From the NCBI RefSeq assembly GCF_030758315.1, contig NZ_CP132336.1, positions 1,984,001 to 2,048,000 of the forward strand: 64,000 nt of DNA, read 5' to 3'. Source of the stretch: Pararhizobium sp. IMCC3301. GTDB lineage: Bacteria > Pseudomonadota > Alphaproteobacteria > Rhizobiales > GCA-2746425. Under the pieces are notes generated by a model. The model was not told the origin of the DNA. It did not search any database and was given only the letters and a program-made list of their open reading frames with translations. The translations under genes were made by a program, and so were the position numbers. Of the stretch, positions 51,753 to 60,776 are shown piece by piece; within the stretch, counting starts at the first letter, position 1; every line of letters starts with the position of its first letter.

Positions 51753-52561
51753 TGCGGCCTCCACAACCGGTCCGGATTAAAACGGTTTACATCATGCAGC
51801 AGTTCCACAAACCGCTCTGCCTGATAGGCAACAATGGCCTTGCCTTTTTCCGCTGTTGCAGCCGCCGCATTGCCGACGGTTCCGGCCAGGTTCAGATCCT
51901 GCGCCTTCCAGCCGAACTGCGCTGGCCCGTGGGCGCGCAAATGTTTGAATTCGGCAATGAAATCCAGCTGAGTTGAGCGGAAATCCCTTGCCTCTTCCAT
52001 GCGCACCAGATCCGGCCTCAGATGCAGCATGATGGAGGTTTCAACAGCGCAGCCATGAATCCCGTAAATCCGTTCTTGCGGATCGTAACTCCCATCCGGC
52101 AGGCCAAAGCGCATCCACCCTGTGGCGACACACAGCATATCAAACCGCACCCGCAATTCGCGCGCGACAATATCGATGATCGGCACATTGCCGCCATGAG
52201 AATTGATCAGAACCAGCTTTCTGATCCCGGCCCGGTGCACGCTTTCACCCAGTTCGATCCAGCTTCTTGTCACCGTTTCCCAGGAATGGGTCAGCGTTCC
52301 GGGCGATGAAATATGTTCATTGGATTTGCCAACCTGTTGCAGCGGCAGAAACGTCGCCGGCAAATCCTCTGGCAGGCGGGCTATCGATGCTTCTATCATG
52401 CCCTGGGCAATCGTCGTATCGGTTGCCACCGGCAGATGCGGTCCATGCTGCTCAATTGCAGCCACCGGCAGAACCGCAATCCAGTCACCGGTCACCGCCT
52501 TGTCAAAATCCGTGGTCGGCATATTCTGCCAGTAAGCTGCCGGAATTTTGTTTCTGGCCAT
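51749..52561 (-). CDS. Creatininase family protein
   Basis: A metal-dependent amidohydrolase of 270 residues. Family motifs are IEQHGPHLPVATDT near residue 38 (metal ligands), the stretch INSHGGNVPIID near residue 120, and a later GIHGCAVETSIML near residue 173. Relatives include creatinine amidohydrolase and FAPy/GTP-pathway hydrolases. It overlaps the secreted hydrolase gene by ATGA. Creatinine itself is only one option; without a creatinase nearby the natural substrate is unclear. Confidence 0.9.
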   Translation of the reverse strand: MARNKIPAAYWQNMPTTDFDKAVTGDWIAVLPVAAIEQHGPHLPVATDTTIAQGMIEASIARLPEDLPATFLPLQQVGKSNEHISSPGTLTHSWETVTRSWIELGESVHRAGIRKLVLINSHGGNVPIIDIVARELRVRFDMLCVATGWMRFGLPDGSYDPQERIYGIHGCAVETSIMLHLRPDLVRMEEARDFRSTQLDFIAEFKHLRAHGPAQFGWKAQDLNLAGTVGNAAAATAEKGKAIVAYQAERFVELLHDVNRFNPDRLWRPQ

Positions 52562-52624
52562 AAAGTCTCCTTTTCACGCGCGCTCAGTCCGGCCGGTCCA
52601 TCGCGCCGCAAACACTGTCATGCT

Positions 52625-53941
52625 TCAGAGGAGGACGGCAAGACCCCAGCCCCCAAGTGCGGCACCGAGCAGAACCAGGATCAGGTTCCAGTGCAGCTTC
52701 AGCAGCAAAAATCCGCATACCGCTGCAAGCCCGACCACCCGCCAGTCAATCGAACCGAGATCCGGTTGCCAGACAACCACCGGACCATAAGTTTGCACGG
52801 TGACGGTTGCAAACATGACATGCAATCCGAACCACAGCGACAGATTCAAAATCACGCCGACGACAGCCGCCGTGATGGCAGACAGTGCCCCGTTCAGCCT
52901 TGGTTGCGCGGAAATCCAGTCAATATAAGGCGCCCCGACAAATATCCACAGAAAGCAGGGCACAAAGGTCACCCACAGGGTCATCAACGCCCCGGCGGCA
53001 CCAAGGCCCGCCCCCCCTTCCCGGTAGGCGGCAATATAGCCGACAAATTCGGTTACCAGAATCAACGGTCCGGGTGTGGTTTCCGCCAGCCCCAGCCCGT
53101 CCAGCATTTCGCCGGCAGTCAGCCAGCCATACTGCGAGACCACATCCTGCGCCATATAAGCCAGCACCGCATAGGCACCGCCAAATGTCACCACTGCCAG
53201 TTTTGAAAAGAATGTGCCGATCTGCAGCAGAACAGGTTCGCCCGAAACGCTCCCCACGACCAGTACCGGCAGCCACCAGACCGCCAGCCAGACAATTATT
53301 TTCAACGCGCTGCTGCGCCACGAAACCGTGACAGGTGCCGTGTCCTGCTGTTGCCCGGCGATTGGCGCACTGGTCAGGAAGCCGAACAGCGCTGCGGCAA
53401 ACACAATCAGCGGATAGGGCAGCGCCAGAAAGAAAATTCCGATGAAGGAAAGCCCCGCGATCAGCCAGTGGGACCGGCCCTTCAAAGCGCGCTTTGACAC
53501 CCGCAGCAACGCCTCGATCACGACAATCAGAACGGCCGCCTTGATACCCAGAAACAGGCTGTTGACCAGAGGAACATTGCCGAATTGGGCATACAGAGCC
53601 GCCAGCACCAGGATCACTGCGGCACCGGGCAGTACAAACAGCAGTCCTGCCATCAGCCCGCCTTTCAACCCATGCAGCCGCCATCCCGCATAGGTGGCCA
53701 ATTGCATGGCTTCCGGCCCTGGCAGCAGCATGCAGAAGCTCAGTGCATTGAGAAATTGCCGTTCACTGAGCCAGCGATAATCGTCCACCAGAAACCGGTG
53801 CATCAGTGCGATCTGCGCCGCAGGCCCGCCAAATGACAGCAGACCGATTTTCAGGAATACCATGAAAGCCTGACGCAAAGCGGGCGGCTCGACGGGCAGG
53901 CCCGGCAGGTCAGTCACGGGGGCGATCTGCTGGGCCATCAC
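52625..53941 (-). CDS. chrA: Chromate transporter ChrA (two CHR domains)
   Basis: Long-chain chromate efflux protein of 438 residues with two CHR domains and about ten helices. The first repeat starts FLKIGLLSFGGPAAQIALMH near residue 30 with SFCMLLPGPEAMQLATYAG; the second has VVTFGGAYAVLAYMAQDVV near residue 240 and LAETTPGPLILVTEFVGY. It exports chromate (and possibly sulfate-like anions). It stands 45 bases from the YqaA-type gene on the same strand, with no chrB regulator adjacent. Confidence 0.94.
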   Translation of the reverse strand: MMAQQIAPVTDLPGLPVEPPALRQAFMVFLKIGLLSFGGPAAQIALMHRFLVDDYRWLSERQFLNALSFCMLLPGPEAMQLATYAGWRLHGLKGGLMAGLLFVLPGAAVILVLAALYAQFGNVPLVNSLFLGIKAAVLIVVIEALLRVSKRALKGRSHWLIAGLSFIGIFFLALPYPLIVFAAALFGFLTSAPIAGQQQDTAPVTVSWRSSALKIIVWLAVWWLPVLVVGSVSGEPVLLQIGTFFSKLAVVTFGGAYAVLAYMAQDVVSQYGWLTAGEMLDGLGLAETTPGPLILVTEFVGYIAAYREGGAGLGAAGALMTLWVTFVPCFLWIFVGAPYIDWISAQPRLNGALSAITAAVVGVILNLSLWFGLHVMFATVTVQTYGPVVVWQPDLGSIDWRVVGLAAVCGFLLLKLHWNLILVLLGAALGGWGLAVLL

Positions 53942-53985
53942 ATCACTGTCTTTTCATCACTGTCGGCAACTTTCCCGTCTGGCTC

Positions 53986-54462
53986 TCAATGTTTGCCGAT
54001 TTCAGCGCCGGACGCCAGATTGTATCCGGCCCATACCGAAACCGCATAGGCCAGAAATACATAGCGGCCGGTCTTGGCGATGCTGACCAGCAGCAGGAAC
54101 CGCCACAACGGTTCGCGCAGCACACCGGCCACCACCGTCAAAGGATCACCGATAATCGGTGCCCAGCTGAGCAGCAGTGACCATCTTCCATAACGATGAT
54201 ACCATCGGGTGGCGCGGTCCAGCATCGGCTTTTTGACCGGAAACCAGCGTGCCTCGCTGAAGCGGTCAACACCGCGGCCAAGGCCCCAATTGACAACAGA
54301 GCCGGCTATATTGCCGACACTTGCAATGGTGACCAGCAGGACAGTGGACAGCTGATCGGCAAGGATCAGCCCGGTCAGAACGCTTTCCGATTGCGCCGGA
54401 ATGATCGTTGCCGCCACAAAGGCGCTGAGAAACAGCGCAAATCCCGCTGCCAGCCCGGCCAC
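53986..54462 (-). CDS. YqaA/DedA-type small membrane protein
   Basis: An integral membrane protein of 158 residues with four hydrophobic segments. The SNARE-associated/DedA-like loop is seen in SVGNIAGSVVNWGLGRG near residue 47 and LLSWAPIIGDPLTVVAGVLR near residue 98. YqaA proteins are short relatives of DedA lipid-transport membrane proteins. It lies close to chrA on the same strand and 47 bases from the oxidoreductase gene; any functional link to chromate is unproven. Confidence 0.85.
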   Translation of the reverse strand: MAGLAAGFALFLSAFVAATIIPAQSESVLTGLILADQLSTVLLVTIASVGNIAGSVVNWGLGRGVDRFSEARWFPVKKPMLDRATRWYHRYGRWSLLLSWAPIIGDPLTVVAGVLREPLWRFLLLVSIAKTGRYVFLAYAVSVWAGYNLASGAEIGKH

Positions 54463-54508
54463 TCAGAACTGCGCGAAGCGAAATTGCGCCCGCAACAACT
54501 GCACCCTG

Positions 54509-55507
54509 TCAGACATCTTCCCAGTTACCGCTTTCGCCGGCCCGGAAAATCGCGTCGATCAGCTTCTGATTGTTTTTCGAGCTTTCCAGTGTGAAAATCT
54601 CTTCATTGCCCTTCAGATCATCACTGGCCACGGCCCTTGCAAAGGCTTCCACCTCCATGCGGTACTGATTCACTCCGGCAAAGCGGTATTTGCGCTCTTC
54701 GCTGTGATCCGCATTGTGCAAGCTCACCACATCAGCATCGTAAAGCCCGGCATTGAAAGGCGCTGCAACTTCGATCCAGCCCTTGTCGCCGTGAAACGAA
54801 ATTTCCTGGCGCAGGGCCAATTGTGTCGAGACATACATGGTCATTTCGAAACTGCCGAAATCGGCCCGGCATGTTGTGAAGATATCAGTGCCAAAAGTTG
54901 GATCACGTTCAACTTTCGCCGATACGCGCTGCGGTTCCGCACCCGTAGCAAAACGGGTTGCCACGGTTGGATACACGCCGATATCAGGCAGCGCCCCGCC
55001 GCCAAGAGCAGCGATATTGCGCATATTTCCCGCATCCATGTTGAAATAGGTAAAAGCCGCCTGGACATGGCGCAACGTGCCGATTGCGCCTTCGGCAATC
55101 AGCGCGCGCACTTTGTGCCATTGCGGATGATAGGTCACCATAAAGGCTTCTGAGACCAGCACGCCATTGGCGTCACGTGCCTTGATGATGTCGTCGATTT
55201 CATCGGCATGCAGCGAAATCGGTTTCTCGCACAGCACGTGCTTGCCGGCATTGGCAGCTTTGATCGCCCATTCCACATGCTGCGAGGTCGGCAGGGGAAT
55301 ATAGACTGCATCGATCTGATCGCTCGCCAGCATGGCTTCATAGCTGCCGAACACGTTGGCAATGGCAAACCGCTCTGCCAGGGTTCTGGCACGGCCTTCA
55401 TCGCGGCTGGCGATGCCGGAGACAATTCCATTGTCGGCATTCAATATAGCGGGAATGACATGATCCCGACCGATTTTTGCGGTCGATAAGATACCCCAGC
55501 GCAGCAT
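54509..55507 (-). CDS. Gfo/Idh/MocA family oxidoreductase
   Basis: NAD(P)-dependent oxidoreductase of 332 residues. Rossmann start [21 protein letters not shown], catalytic region with [11 protein letters not shown] near residue 90, and a C-terminal domain with [10 protein letters not shown] near residue 170. The family covers inositol dehydrogenase, glucose-fructose oxidoreductase and aldose dehydrogenases; xylose/glucose dehydrogenase activity is possible. It appears to stand alone, upstream of the YqaA-type gene. Confidence 0.9.
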   Translation of the reverse strand: MLRWGILSTAKIGRDHVIPAILNADNGIVSGIASRDEGRARTLAERFAIANVFGSYEAMLASDQIDAVYIPLPTSQHVEWAIKAANAGKHVLCEKPISLHADEIDDIIKARDANGVLVSEAFMVTYHPQWHKVRALIAEGAIGTLRHVQAAFTYFNMDAGNMRNIAALGGGALPDIGVYPTVATRFATGAEPQRVSAKVERDPTFGTDIFTTCRADFGSFEMTMYVSTQLALRQEISFHGDKGWIEVAAPFNAGLYDADVVSLHNADHSEERKYRFAGVNQYRMEVEAFARAVASDDLKGNEEIFTLESSKNNQKLIDAIFRAGESGNWEDV

Positions 55508-56022
55508 AATTTATCCTTTTCTCTTCATATCTGTTTCCGCTCTCAGCCGTGCTGATTTGCAGTCATCTATCCATAAACCCGGAGGAATGACCCGGTATTG
55601 ATAAAATCGGCTCACGTCAATTCCGTAGGACCGTGTCCGCAACCCAAAGGATCGGCGGCCCCGTGCCACAAGGCGCATCTCACACCCTTTTCGTCACCCC
55701 CCGGTTGAAGGCCGGATTGCCACGGCCCGGTTTGGCGATTTGGCATTATCGGCAGAAAACCGGACTTTTCGGCCCAACGCTGGTCTTCAACATTTATAAA
55801 CCAGAGTGCTTCGAATCACCTGCTTTTGCAATTGTGCCTTGCTATTTCCACATTTGCCGCCTATTTCACCTGCATCGAAATTTGCCGATCAACTGGGTTA
55901 CCCGCTCCGCCACTGACGGAAGCGCACGTTTCAGACTTTCTTCAAATTCGACAAACCGGACAATGGGTTGAGTGTTTTAATCCAAACTCCACGTGCTAAC
56001 TGTTAGTGAAAAGGACAAAACT
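55508..56022. other. Intergenic region with the long leader of the cold-shock gene
   Basis: In these 515 bases no convincing gene is seen. A frame at 55633-55971 has no ribosome binding site or recognisable features. The right end is the leader of csp, as long 5' untranslated regions are common for cold-shock genes. The left end is the promoter of the divergent oxidoreductase. Confidence 0.5.
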
Positions 56023-56232
56023 ATGATCACAGGCACCGTAAAATTCTTCAATGACCAAAAGGGCTTCGGCTTCATCGAGCCAGAAGATGGTTCCAAAGAC
56101 GTATTCGTACATGTCACCGCTGTAGAGCGTTCCGGCATGTCCGGTCTGACCGAAGGTCAGAAAGTACGTTTTGAAACAGATATCGATGCGCGCAACGGCA
56201 AAACTGCCGTCAGCACCATCGAAGCTGCATAA
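56023..56232 (+). CDS. cspA: Cold-shock protein (CspA family)
   Basis: A 69-residue OB-fold nucleic-acid chaperone. RNP1 is KGFGFIEP and RNP2 is [10 protein letters not shown]. The ATG at 56023 has AAAAGGA seven bases before it; an earlier in-frame codon at 55993 is rejected because it breaks the family start. It binds single-stranded RNA and DNA. A clear terminator follows at 56272. The adjacent leader may form the temperature-sensitive structure known for cspA in E. coli, which was not tested here. Confidence 0.95.
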   Translation: MITGTVKFFNDQKGFGFIEPEDGSKDVFVHVTAVERSGMSGLTEGQKVRFETDIDARNGKTAVSTIEAA

Positions 56233-56271
56233 TCAGACTCCGGCCTTTCGAGGCCTGTTCTGATATTTTTG

Positions 56272-56305
56272 AACCGCCGCTCTTTCAACAGGGCGGCGGT
56301 TTTTT
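56272..56305 (+). terminator. Rho-independent terminator of the cold-shock gene
   Basis: AACCGCCGC (56272-56280) pairs perfectly with GCGGCGGTT (56293-56301) around a 12-base loop and runs straight into a T-run (56300-56305). It lies 40 bases after the csp stop. Confidence 0.92.
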
Positions 56306-56329
56306 GCTGGCCGCTGGAATGCTCTCATT

Positions 56330-56809
56330 TCATTGCTTACCGCGCGTGTCAGCCAGAAACAATTCCAGCCCGTCGAGACATCCCAGCCAGCCGATATTGT
56401 GATTGCTCTGCGTCTGGCGATCGGAAATATGGCTGTGCTCGACAATGATTTCGGTTTTTGCGCCTTTTGCTACGAACCGCACCGTCACGCGCTCGGCCGC
56501 ATCGGGATCAAATTCAGGATCAGGGCCAGCCTGCCAGGAATATTCCACAAGGCGGGGCCGGTCGATCCGCAGGAACTGTCCGATAATCCAGATAATTGAA
56601 CCGTCCGGCAGGAGATTGGCGATCCTGTAGCGCCCGCCGACACGCAGGTCGATGTCGCATTGCGGACAAGTAACATGGGACGGGCCCCACCATTGCAGAA
56701 TCTGAGCTGCAGACGTCCAGGCCTTGAATGCCCGCTCCGCATCGCCACTGACCAGCCTGCGCACCAACAGCGACAGGGATGGCGAGGAAGGCTTCCGGCT
56801 CATGGTCAT
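56330..56809 (-). CDS. SRPBCC (AHSA1) domain protein
   Basis: A 159-residue START/AHSA1-fold protein. Family landmarks: RLVSGDAERAFKAWTSAAQI near residue 18, WWGPSHVTCP near residue 40, LRVGGRYRI near residue 55, and the C-terminal NIGWLGCLDGLELFLAD. Its start overlaps the ArsR stop by four bases. ArsR/SRPBCC pairs are common; the ligand is unknown. It is transcribed leftward with the regulator. Confidence 0.9.
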   Translation of the reverse strand: MTMSRKPSSPSLSLLVRRLVSGDAERAFKAWTSAAQILQWWGPSHVTCPQCDIDLRVGGRYRIANLLPDGSIIWIIGQFLRIDRPRLVEYSWQAGPDPEFDPDAAERVTVRFVAKGAKTEIIVEHSHISDRQTQSNHNIGWLGCLDGLELFLADTRGKQ

Positions 56810-57201
56810 GATGTCCTGTCCTGGGTATTTTCGGCATTCATCGCATCGGCTTCGGCCTCAATGTCGAGATGAGTTTCCAGTGAATCCAGAACTTCATTCC
56901 AGAAATCGGTGTATTGCAGTATCCATTCGGAGGCATTTTGCAGAGCCTCTGAATTCAGTGAACAGACGCTGGTCCGACCGATATTTTCCCGAGTGATGAG
57001 TTGGGCATTTTCCAGGGTTTTCAGGTGTTTCGACACTGCATTCAGCGACATTTCGAACGGTTCGGCAAGCGCCGTCACTGTGCCGCTGGACTGTGACAGG
57101 CGCTGCACAATCGCGCGGCGCGTCGGATCTGACAGGGCGTGAAAGACCCGGTTCAGATGATCATCCCCATTCACAGAGGGAACCGATGCCTTCATTTTCA
57201 T
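56806..57201 (-). CDS. ArsR family transcriptional regulator
   Basis: Winged-helix regulator of 131 residues. The HTH is in VFHALSDPTRRAIVQRL near residue 19 and LAEPFEMSLNAVSKHLKTL near residue 46. No ArsR-type metal cysteine pair (CxC) is visible, fitting the non-metal SRPBCC-linked ArsR branch. It overlaps the downstream AHSA1 gene and faces a second AHSA1 gene at 57280 across an operator-like palindrome. Confidence 0.92.
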   Translation of the reverse strand: MKMKASVPSVNGDDHLNRVFHALSDPTRRAIVQRLSQSSGTVTALAEPFEMSLNAVSKHLKTLENAQLITRENIGRTSVCSLNSEALQNASEWILQYTDFWNEVLDSLETHLDIEAEADAMNAENTQDRTS

Positions 57202-57213
57202 CTTGCAATATCC

Positions 57214-57229
57214 TCAACCATTTGGTTGA
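57214..57229. promoter_or_regulatory. Putative ArsR operator
   Basis: TCAACCA-TT-TGGTTGA spans 57214-57229 without mismatch and is flanked by AATAT-like sequence on both sides. It lies 13 bases upstream of the ArsR start and 51 bases before the divergent SRPBCC gene. The CAACCA/TGGTTG form is common upstream of SRPBCC-linked ArsR regulators in what I recall. Binding is inferred. Confidence 0.82.
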
Positions 57230-57279
57230 ATATAACCATATCCGATCACGGAACCAGGATCAACAGTCAGGAGTGCAGC

Positions 57280-57672
57280 ATGACCAGCCATATACACCAG
57301 GAGGTGTTCATCGCCGCAGAACCTGCCGCAATCTATGCCGCCTTCATGGATGAAAAACAGCATTCTGCCTTGACCGGCGGCCAGTCACATATCAGCCCGC
57401 AGGTTGGCGGTGAGGCCAGCATGCATGACGGCCAGATTCTGGCGCGAAACATTGAACTGGAACCGGGCCGCAAGATCGTTCAGGCCTGGCGTGTGGCCCC
57501 GTGGGAAGAGGGCAGCTACACATTGTTGCGCATCATGCTGTCGGCCGAGAATAACGGCACCCGGATTGTGCTTGATCAGACCGGATGTCCTGAAGACATG
57601 ACCGCGCATCTGGCAAAGGGTTGGGAGACGCGCTACTGGACGCCGCTCCGCGCCTTTTTTGAAAATCGCTGA
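57280..57672 (+). CDS. SRPBCC (AHSA1) domain protein
   Basis: A 130-residue AHSA1-like protein. The ATG at 57280 has CAGGAG six bases upstream; a longer frame to 57139 overlaps the ArsR gene and is rejected. Landmarks: VFIAAEPAAIYAAFMDEK near residue 9, QAWRVAPWEEGSY near residue 68, and the end GWETRYWTPLRAFFENR. It is divergent from the ArsR-SRPBCC pair and probably controlled by the same operator. Confidence 0.88.
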   Translation: MTSHIHQEVFIAAEPAAIYAAFMDEKQHSALTGGQSHISPQVGGEASMHDGQILARNIELEPGRKIVQAWRVAPWEEGSYTLLRIMLSAENNGTRIVLDQTGCPEDMTAHLAKGWETRYWTPLRAFFENR

Positions 57673-57710
57673 AATCTGCTATTCCAGCGCAGTGAAGGCT
57701 TGAGGGGACG

Positions 57711-58100
57711 ATGATGAATGAATTGACCGATAATATAAACTGGCTTGCGGTGTTGGTTGGAACCATCGCCGGGTTTGCGCTCGGCTGGTTTTGGTATTCC
57801 CCATTTCTGTTCGGCAAAAAATGGGCGGAAGGATCGCGAGTGCAACTTGGTGACGCGTCCTCTATGCCGGTGGCTGCCATGGCTGTGCAACTTGTTGCGA
57901 CCTTCTTCCTGGCATTGCTGGTCGGCGTAACTGCGGCGCAAAACGCTCTTTTGACAATCATCCTGATTTTGCTGACGCTGGCTGGGTTCGTTGTCTCCGG
58001 CGGCCTGTTCGTCCGCAAATCAGGTTTTGCAGTCATGGTAGATGGCGGCTTCATTCTGGTAATGGGCGCAGTGATGATCCTCATACAGGGAATTTTTTGA
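57711..58100 (+). CDS. DUF1761 domain membrane protein
   Basis: A 129-residue membrane protein with four helices. It starts at 57711 or three bases later. The pattern NWLAVLVGTIAGFALGWFWYSP at the first helix, then FGKKWAEG, is the DUF1761 signature. The function is unknown. It follows the AHSA1 gene by 38 bases and may share its transcript. Confidence 0.88.
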   Translation: MMNELTDNINWLAVLVGTIAGFALGWFWYSPFLFGKKWAEGSRVQLGDASSMPVAAMAVQLVATFFLALLVGVTAAQNALLTIILILLTLAGFVVSGGLFVRKSGFAVMVDGGFILVMGAVMILIQGIF

Positions 58101-58152
58101 AGCCCTTTGCTATTTGCACAAGCTCATCTGCACTGCCTCCCCGGCTGCAAAT

Positions 58153-59331
58153 TTACCGGCTGCCGCGGCCCCTGCGCAGGAAAATCCGGTAGCGGTATAA
58201 AAACAGAAACACGGCAAGCACCACACCTGACGCTATGAACAGCAGCATCATGCCCTGATTTTGGAACAGATCGAGCGTTGCCCCCGATGCAACCGGGCCG
58301 GCTATGCCGCCCAGCGTGTACAACATCGCGATGGCCGTCATGGCCGCCGGAATTTGTCGCGCACTTTGACTGCGCCCCGCTTCGATCACCGCCAATGTGT
58401 TGAGCCCGCCGGCAGCGCCGCCAAGAAAGAAAAGACCAATCAGCGAGACCAGCATCATGTCCGTAAACAGGAAAATAGCCACGCAACTCAGGACAATCGA
58501 TGCGATACAGATCATCTGAGCCAGATAATAGCTCCAGCGGTCTGCGATATAGCCCAGACCCGGTTGCAGCAACGTGCCGCCAAACCCGAACGAACTGACC
58601 AGAACTGCACTTGTGTTCAATGAAAACTGCACGTTTTCGAAGTAAAGCGGCAGCAGTGCAATCGCTGAATTTTCGATGAAACCGGCAAAGAAAGCGGCCA
58701 CCAGCGCTGTCAGAATGACCTGGATCAGAAAACGCTGCTGCGCTTGTGGCTGTGCGTCAGTTCCCGCCGCCTCCCTGACAAGACCGGAAGCTGTATTCAG
58801 AAATGCCAGTTGACCGGTAATCGCAATCCCGATGCAGATCCAGGTAACGGTTTCCAGTTGCGAGCCCACAAACAGCAGCGGTCCGAGGCCAATTCCCAGT
58901 CCCATCAGCGCTTCGTGCAGTCCGATCATGCGGCCGCGTATGCCGGGTTCACTGACATGCACCACCAGAGTATCACAAACGATCCAGCGGATGATCAGAC
59001 CTAGCCCCATGGCAACCGAGGACACCAGTATCACCACCGGTGTTGACGACAGAACCAGAAGCACCAGACTGATCAGGGTAAAACCGAAGGCAATGGTGTT
59101 TGCCCGTCCTGTGCCGACGCTGGCAAGCAGGCGCGGCACAAAGGGGCCAGCGGCAAAAACCACGATCCAGGCAACTGAGACGAAAAGTCCGATTGCAAAA
59201 TTGCTGACAGAGCTTCGCGACAGGAATTGCGAGATCAGGATTGGATAGGTTCCGACCTGAATGATCTGAAACAGCAGCGAACCGGAGAACAGGGCGATGG
59301 TTTGCGGCTTTGTTCCTCTGGCTTGCATCAT
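58153..59331 (-). CDS. MFS transporter
   Basis: Inner-membrane transporter of 392 residues with twelve predicted helices. The loop between helices 2 and 3 is short (GPFVPRLLASVGTGRAN) and the GRMIGLHEALMGLGIGLGP stretch near residue 138 resembles MFS motif. C-terminal tail is arginine-rich (RYRIFLRRGRGSR). The substrate cannot be predicted; a sugar- or drug-efflux role is possible. It is a single leftward gene. Confidence 0.88.
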   Translation of the reverse strand: MMQARGTKPQTIALFSGSLLFQIIQVGTYPILISQFLSRSSVSNFAIGLFVSVAWIVVFAAGPFVPRLLASVGTGRANTIAFGFTLISLVLLVLSSTPVVILVSSVAMGLGLIIRWIVCDTLVVHVSEPGIRGRMIGLHEALMGLGIGLGPLLFVGSQLETVTWICIGIAITGQLAFLNTASGLVREAAGTDAQPQAQQRFLIQVILTALVAAFFAGFIENSAIALLPLYFENVQFSLNTSAVLVSSFGFGGTLLQPGLGYIADRWSYYLAQMICIASIVLSCVAIFLFTDMMLVSLIGLFFLGGAAGGLNTLAVIEAGRSQSARQIPAAMTAIAMLYTLGGIAGPVASGATLDLFQNQGMMLLFIASGVVLAVFLFLYRYRIFLRRGRGSR

Positions 59332-59661
59332 ATGGCTTTTGTGATCTCAACTAGAGCGCGAAAACTCGAAAATCCCGTATGGCGATTTGCGGGTTCGGGC
59401 CACTTTTCCAGCAGGTTTACGCTCATCACCGTCCCTGTAGCTACTAATTTTGTGCGCAAAACAGCCGGAAACCGGCATTTCTCCGGAAAATCAACGGTTC
59501 AGATGTTGTAAAAGCTTGGCTTTTCGCAGGATTTATGTACAAATTGAGTCAACTTTATATTAATTTCGTTGAAACTAGCACAACCGAAGATTGTTACATT
59601 GTGCGACCACCGCGCAACAGTTCAGTAAATTGTATGTAAAAGTGTGTATAAAGGGACAACC
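59332..59661. other. Intergenic region upstream of the orphan gene
   Basis: No gene is seen in these 330 bases. The last 150 bases are AT-rich. TTGTGCG (59599-59605) and CGCGCAA (59611-59617) form an inverted pair with one mismatch around ACCAC, a possible operator for the MarR-type regulator encoded at 60777. Confidence 0.45.
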
Positions 59662-60648
59662 ATGTCGCTGCCGTTAGTAGAGTTGAGTACCGCAGCAGAT
59701 GTGGCCTACTCACCGGTTCCGGACCGGCCCAAAACCTGCCCCCACGATCGCAGAACGCCAGTCAATGGGCGCAAAGCGCCGCTCAATGGCCGCAAAACTG
59801 ACGCTCAGATCGTCGAAGAAACCAAAGCCTGGATGACGCGGCAATTGCCATGTGTCGCCGGCCGGCGTGAATTGAACCGTGGCCGCTATATGGTCCGCGC
59901 TGCGACACGAGCGAGCGTTCCCGGCATCTTCGCCGACTTCAGGACGCAATTGGAACAGGGCAGCGCAGTCGCCTGTCTTTATGTGTTCAACGATGAGCGT
60001 TTCTATGATGGCCGCTCCCAGACGGCCGATGTATTTCATTTTCTGGCCAATCAGATGCAGGGCATCACCAATGTCTCAGCAGACGATCTGGCCCATGGCG
60101 CGGCCCTGACGAATTCCATCGAGTTGCGCTGTCCGGTAACCAATCAGCGTACGCTTTATGATGATTTCGAAAGCATCGCCTTCTGCCCCCAGTCCGGGGT
60201 CAAGGCAGACATGTTGTATGATCCGTTGATGTTTTCACCCTATCCGAGTGTCAATATGTCATCGGATGTATACGCCTTCTCGAAATTTGTCGCTGACAGC
60301 GCCATCAGCGCCTGGGGCAAACCGGTTTATCAGGAGACTGATCTTGCCCGGGTTGCAAAATTGTTTGCCCAATGCGTCGCCCGCTGGCAAAGGGTGGCGA
60401 CCACAACCATCCGTAATTATGAAGCCCTGACCGACACGGCTATATGTCCCGTTCATGTGACGGATGACGAGAAATACTGGATTGCCTTTCACAAGGATCC
60501 GGCCTTTGCCGAGCAGAAGAAAGAAATCCACCGCCATGAACTGCCGATAGGCTATGGCACCAGAATAACCGACCGCTGGCTGCGTTATTTCAAGGGTGAT
60601 ATGGCCTTTGTGGCCAGTGGACTGGCCCGTGACGGGGAACCAATTTAA
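59662..60648 (+). CDS. Uncharacterised 328-residue protein
   Basis: A soluble protein I do not recognise. The ATG at 59662 has AAAGGGA seven bases upstream. The N-terminus has a short duplicated NGRK (VNGRKAPLNGRKTD near residue 38). The middle contains RGRYMVRAATRASVPGIF, ACLYVFNDERFYDGRSQTAD and DDFESIAFCPQSG; the end has WIAFHKDPAFAEQKKE, HRHELPIGYG and RYFKGDMAFVASG. No signal peptide or helix of membrane type is visible. Several conserved-looking cysteine, histidine and tyrosine residues suggest an enzyme. It precedes a MarR-type regulator by 128 bases in the same direction. Confidence 0.8.
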   Translation: MSLPLVELSTAADVAYSPVPDRPKTCPHDRRTPVNGRKAPLNGRKTDAQIVEETKAWMTRQLPCVAGRRELNRGRYMVRAATRASVPGIFADFRTQLEQGSAVACLYVFNDERFYDGRSQTADVFHFLANQMQGITNVSADDLAHGAALTNSIELRCPVTNQRTLYDDFESIAFCPQSGVKADMLYDPLMFSPYPSVNMSSDVYAFSKFVADSAISAWGKPVYQETDLARVAKLFAQCVARWQRVATTTIRNYEALTDTAICPVHVTDDEKYWIAFHKDPAFAEQKKEIHRHELPIGYGTRITDRWLRYFKGDMAFVASGLARDGEPI

Positions 60649-60776
60649 TAACCATATTAGATGGTTTTACCGGTTACTCACTACCTTCGCATGCATTTCT
60701 GCTACACCTGCTCTTTACTTGAACTCCCACAGGCCGCAAAATCCGGGCCGTCGAGAGCAACCGCTAGCAGGGTATA

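Noticed and set aside
55633-55971. 112-codon frame upstream of the cold-shock gene
   Set aside because: It starts at a GTG without ribosome binding site, has irregular composition, and lies in the likely csp leader.
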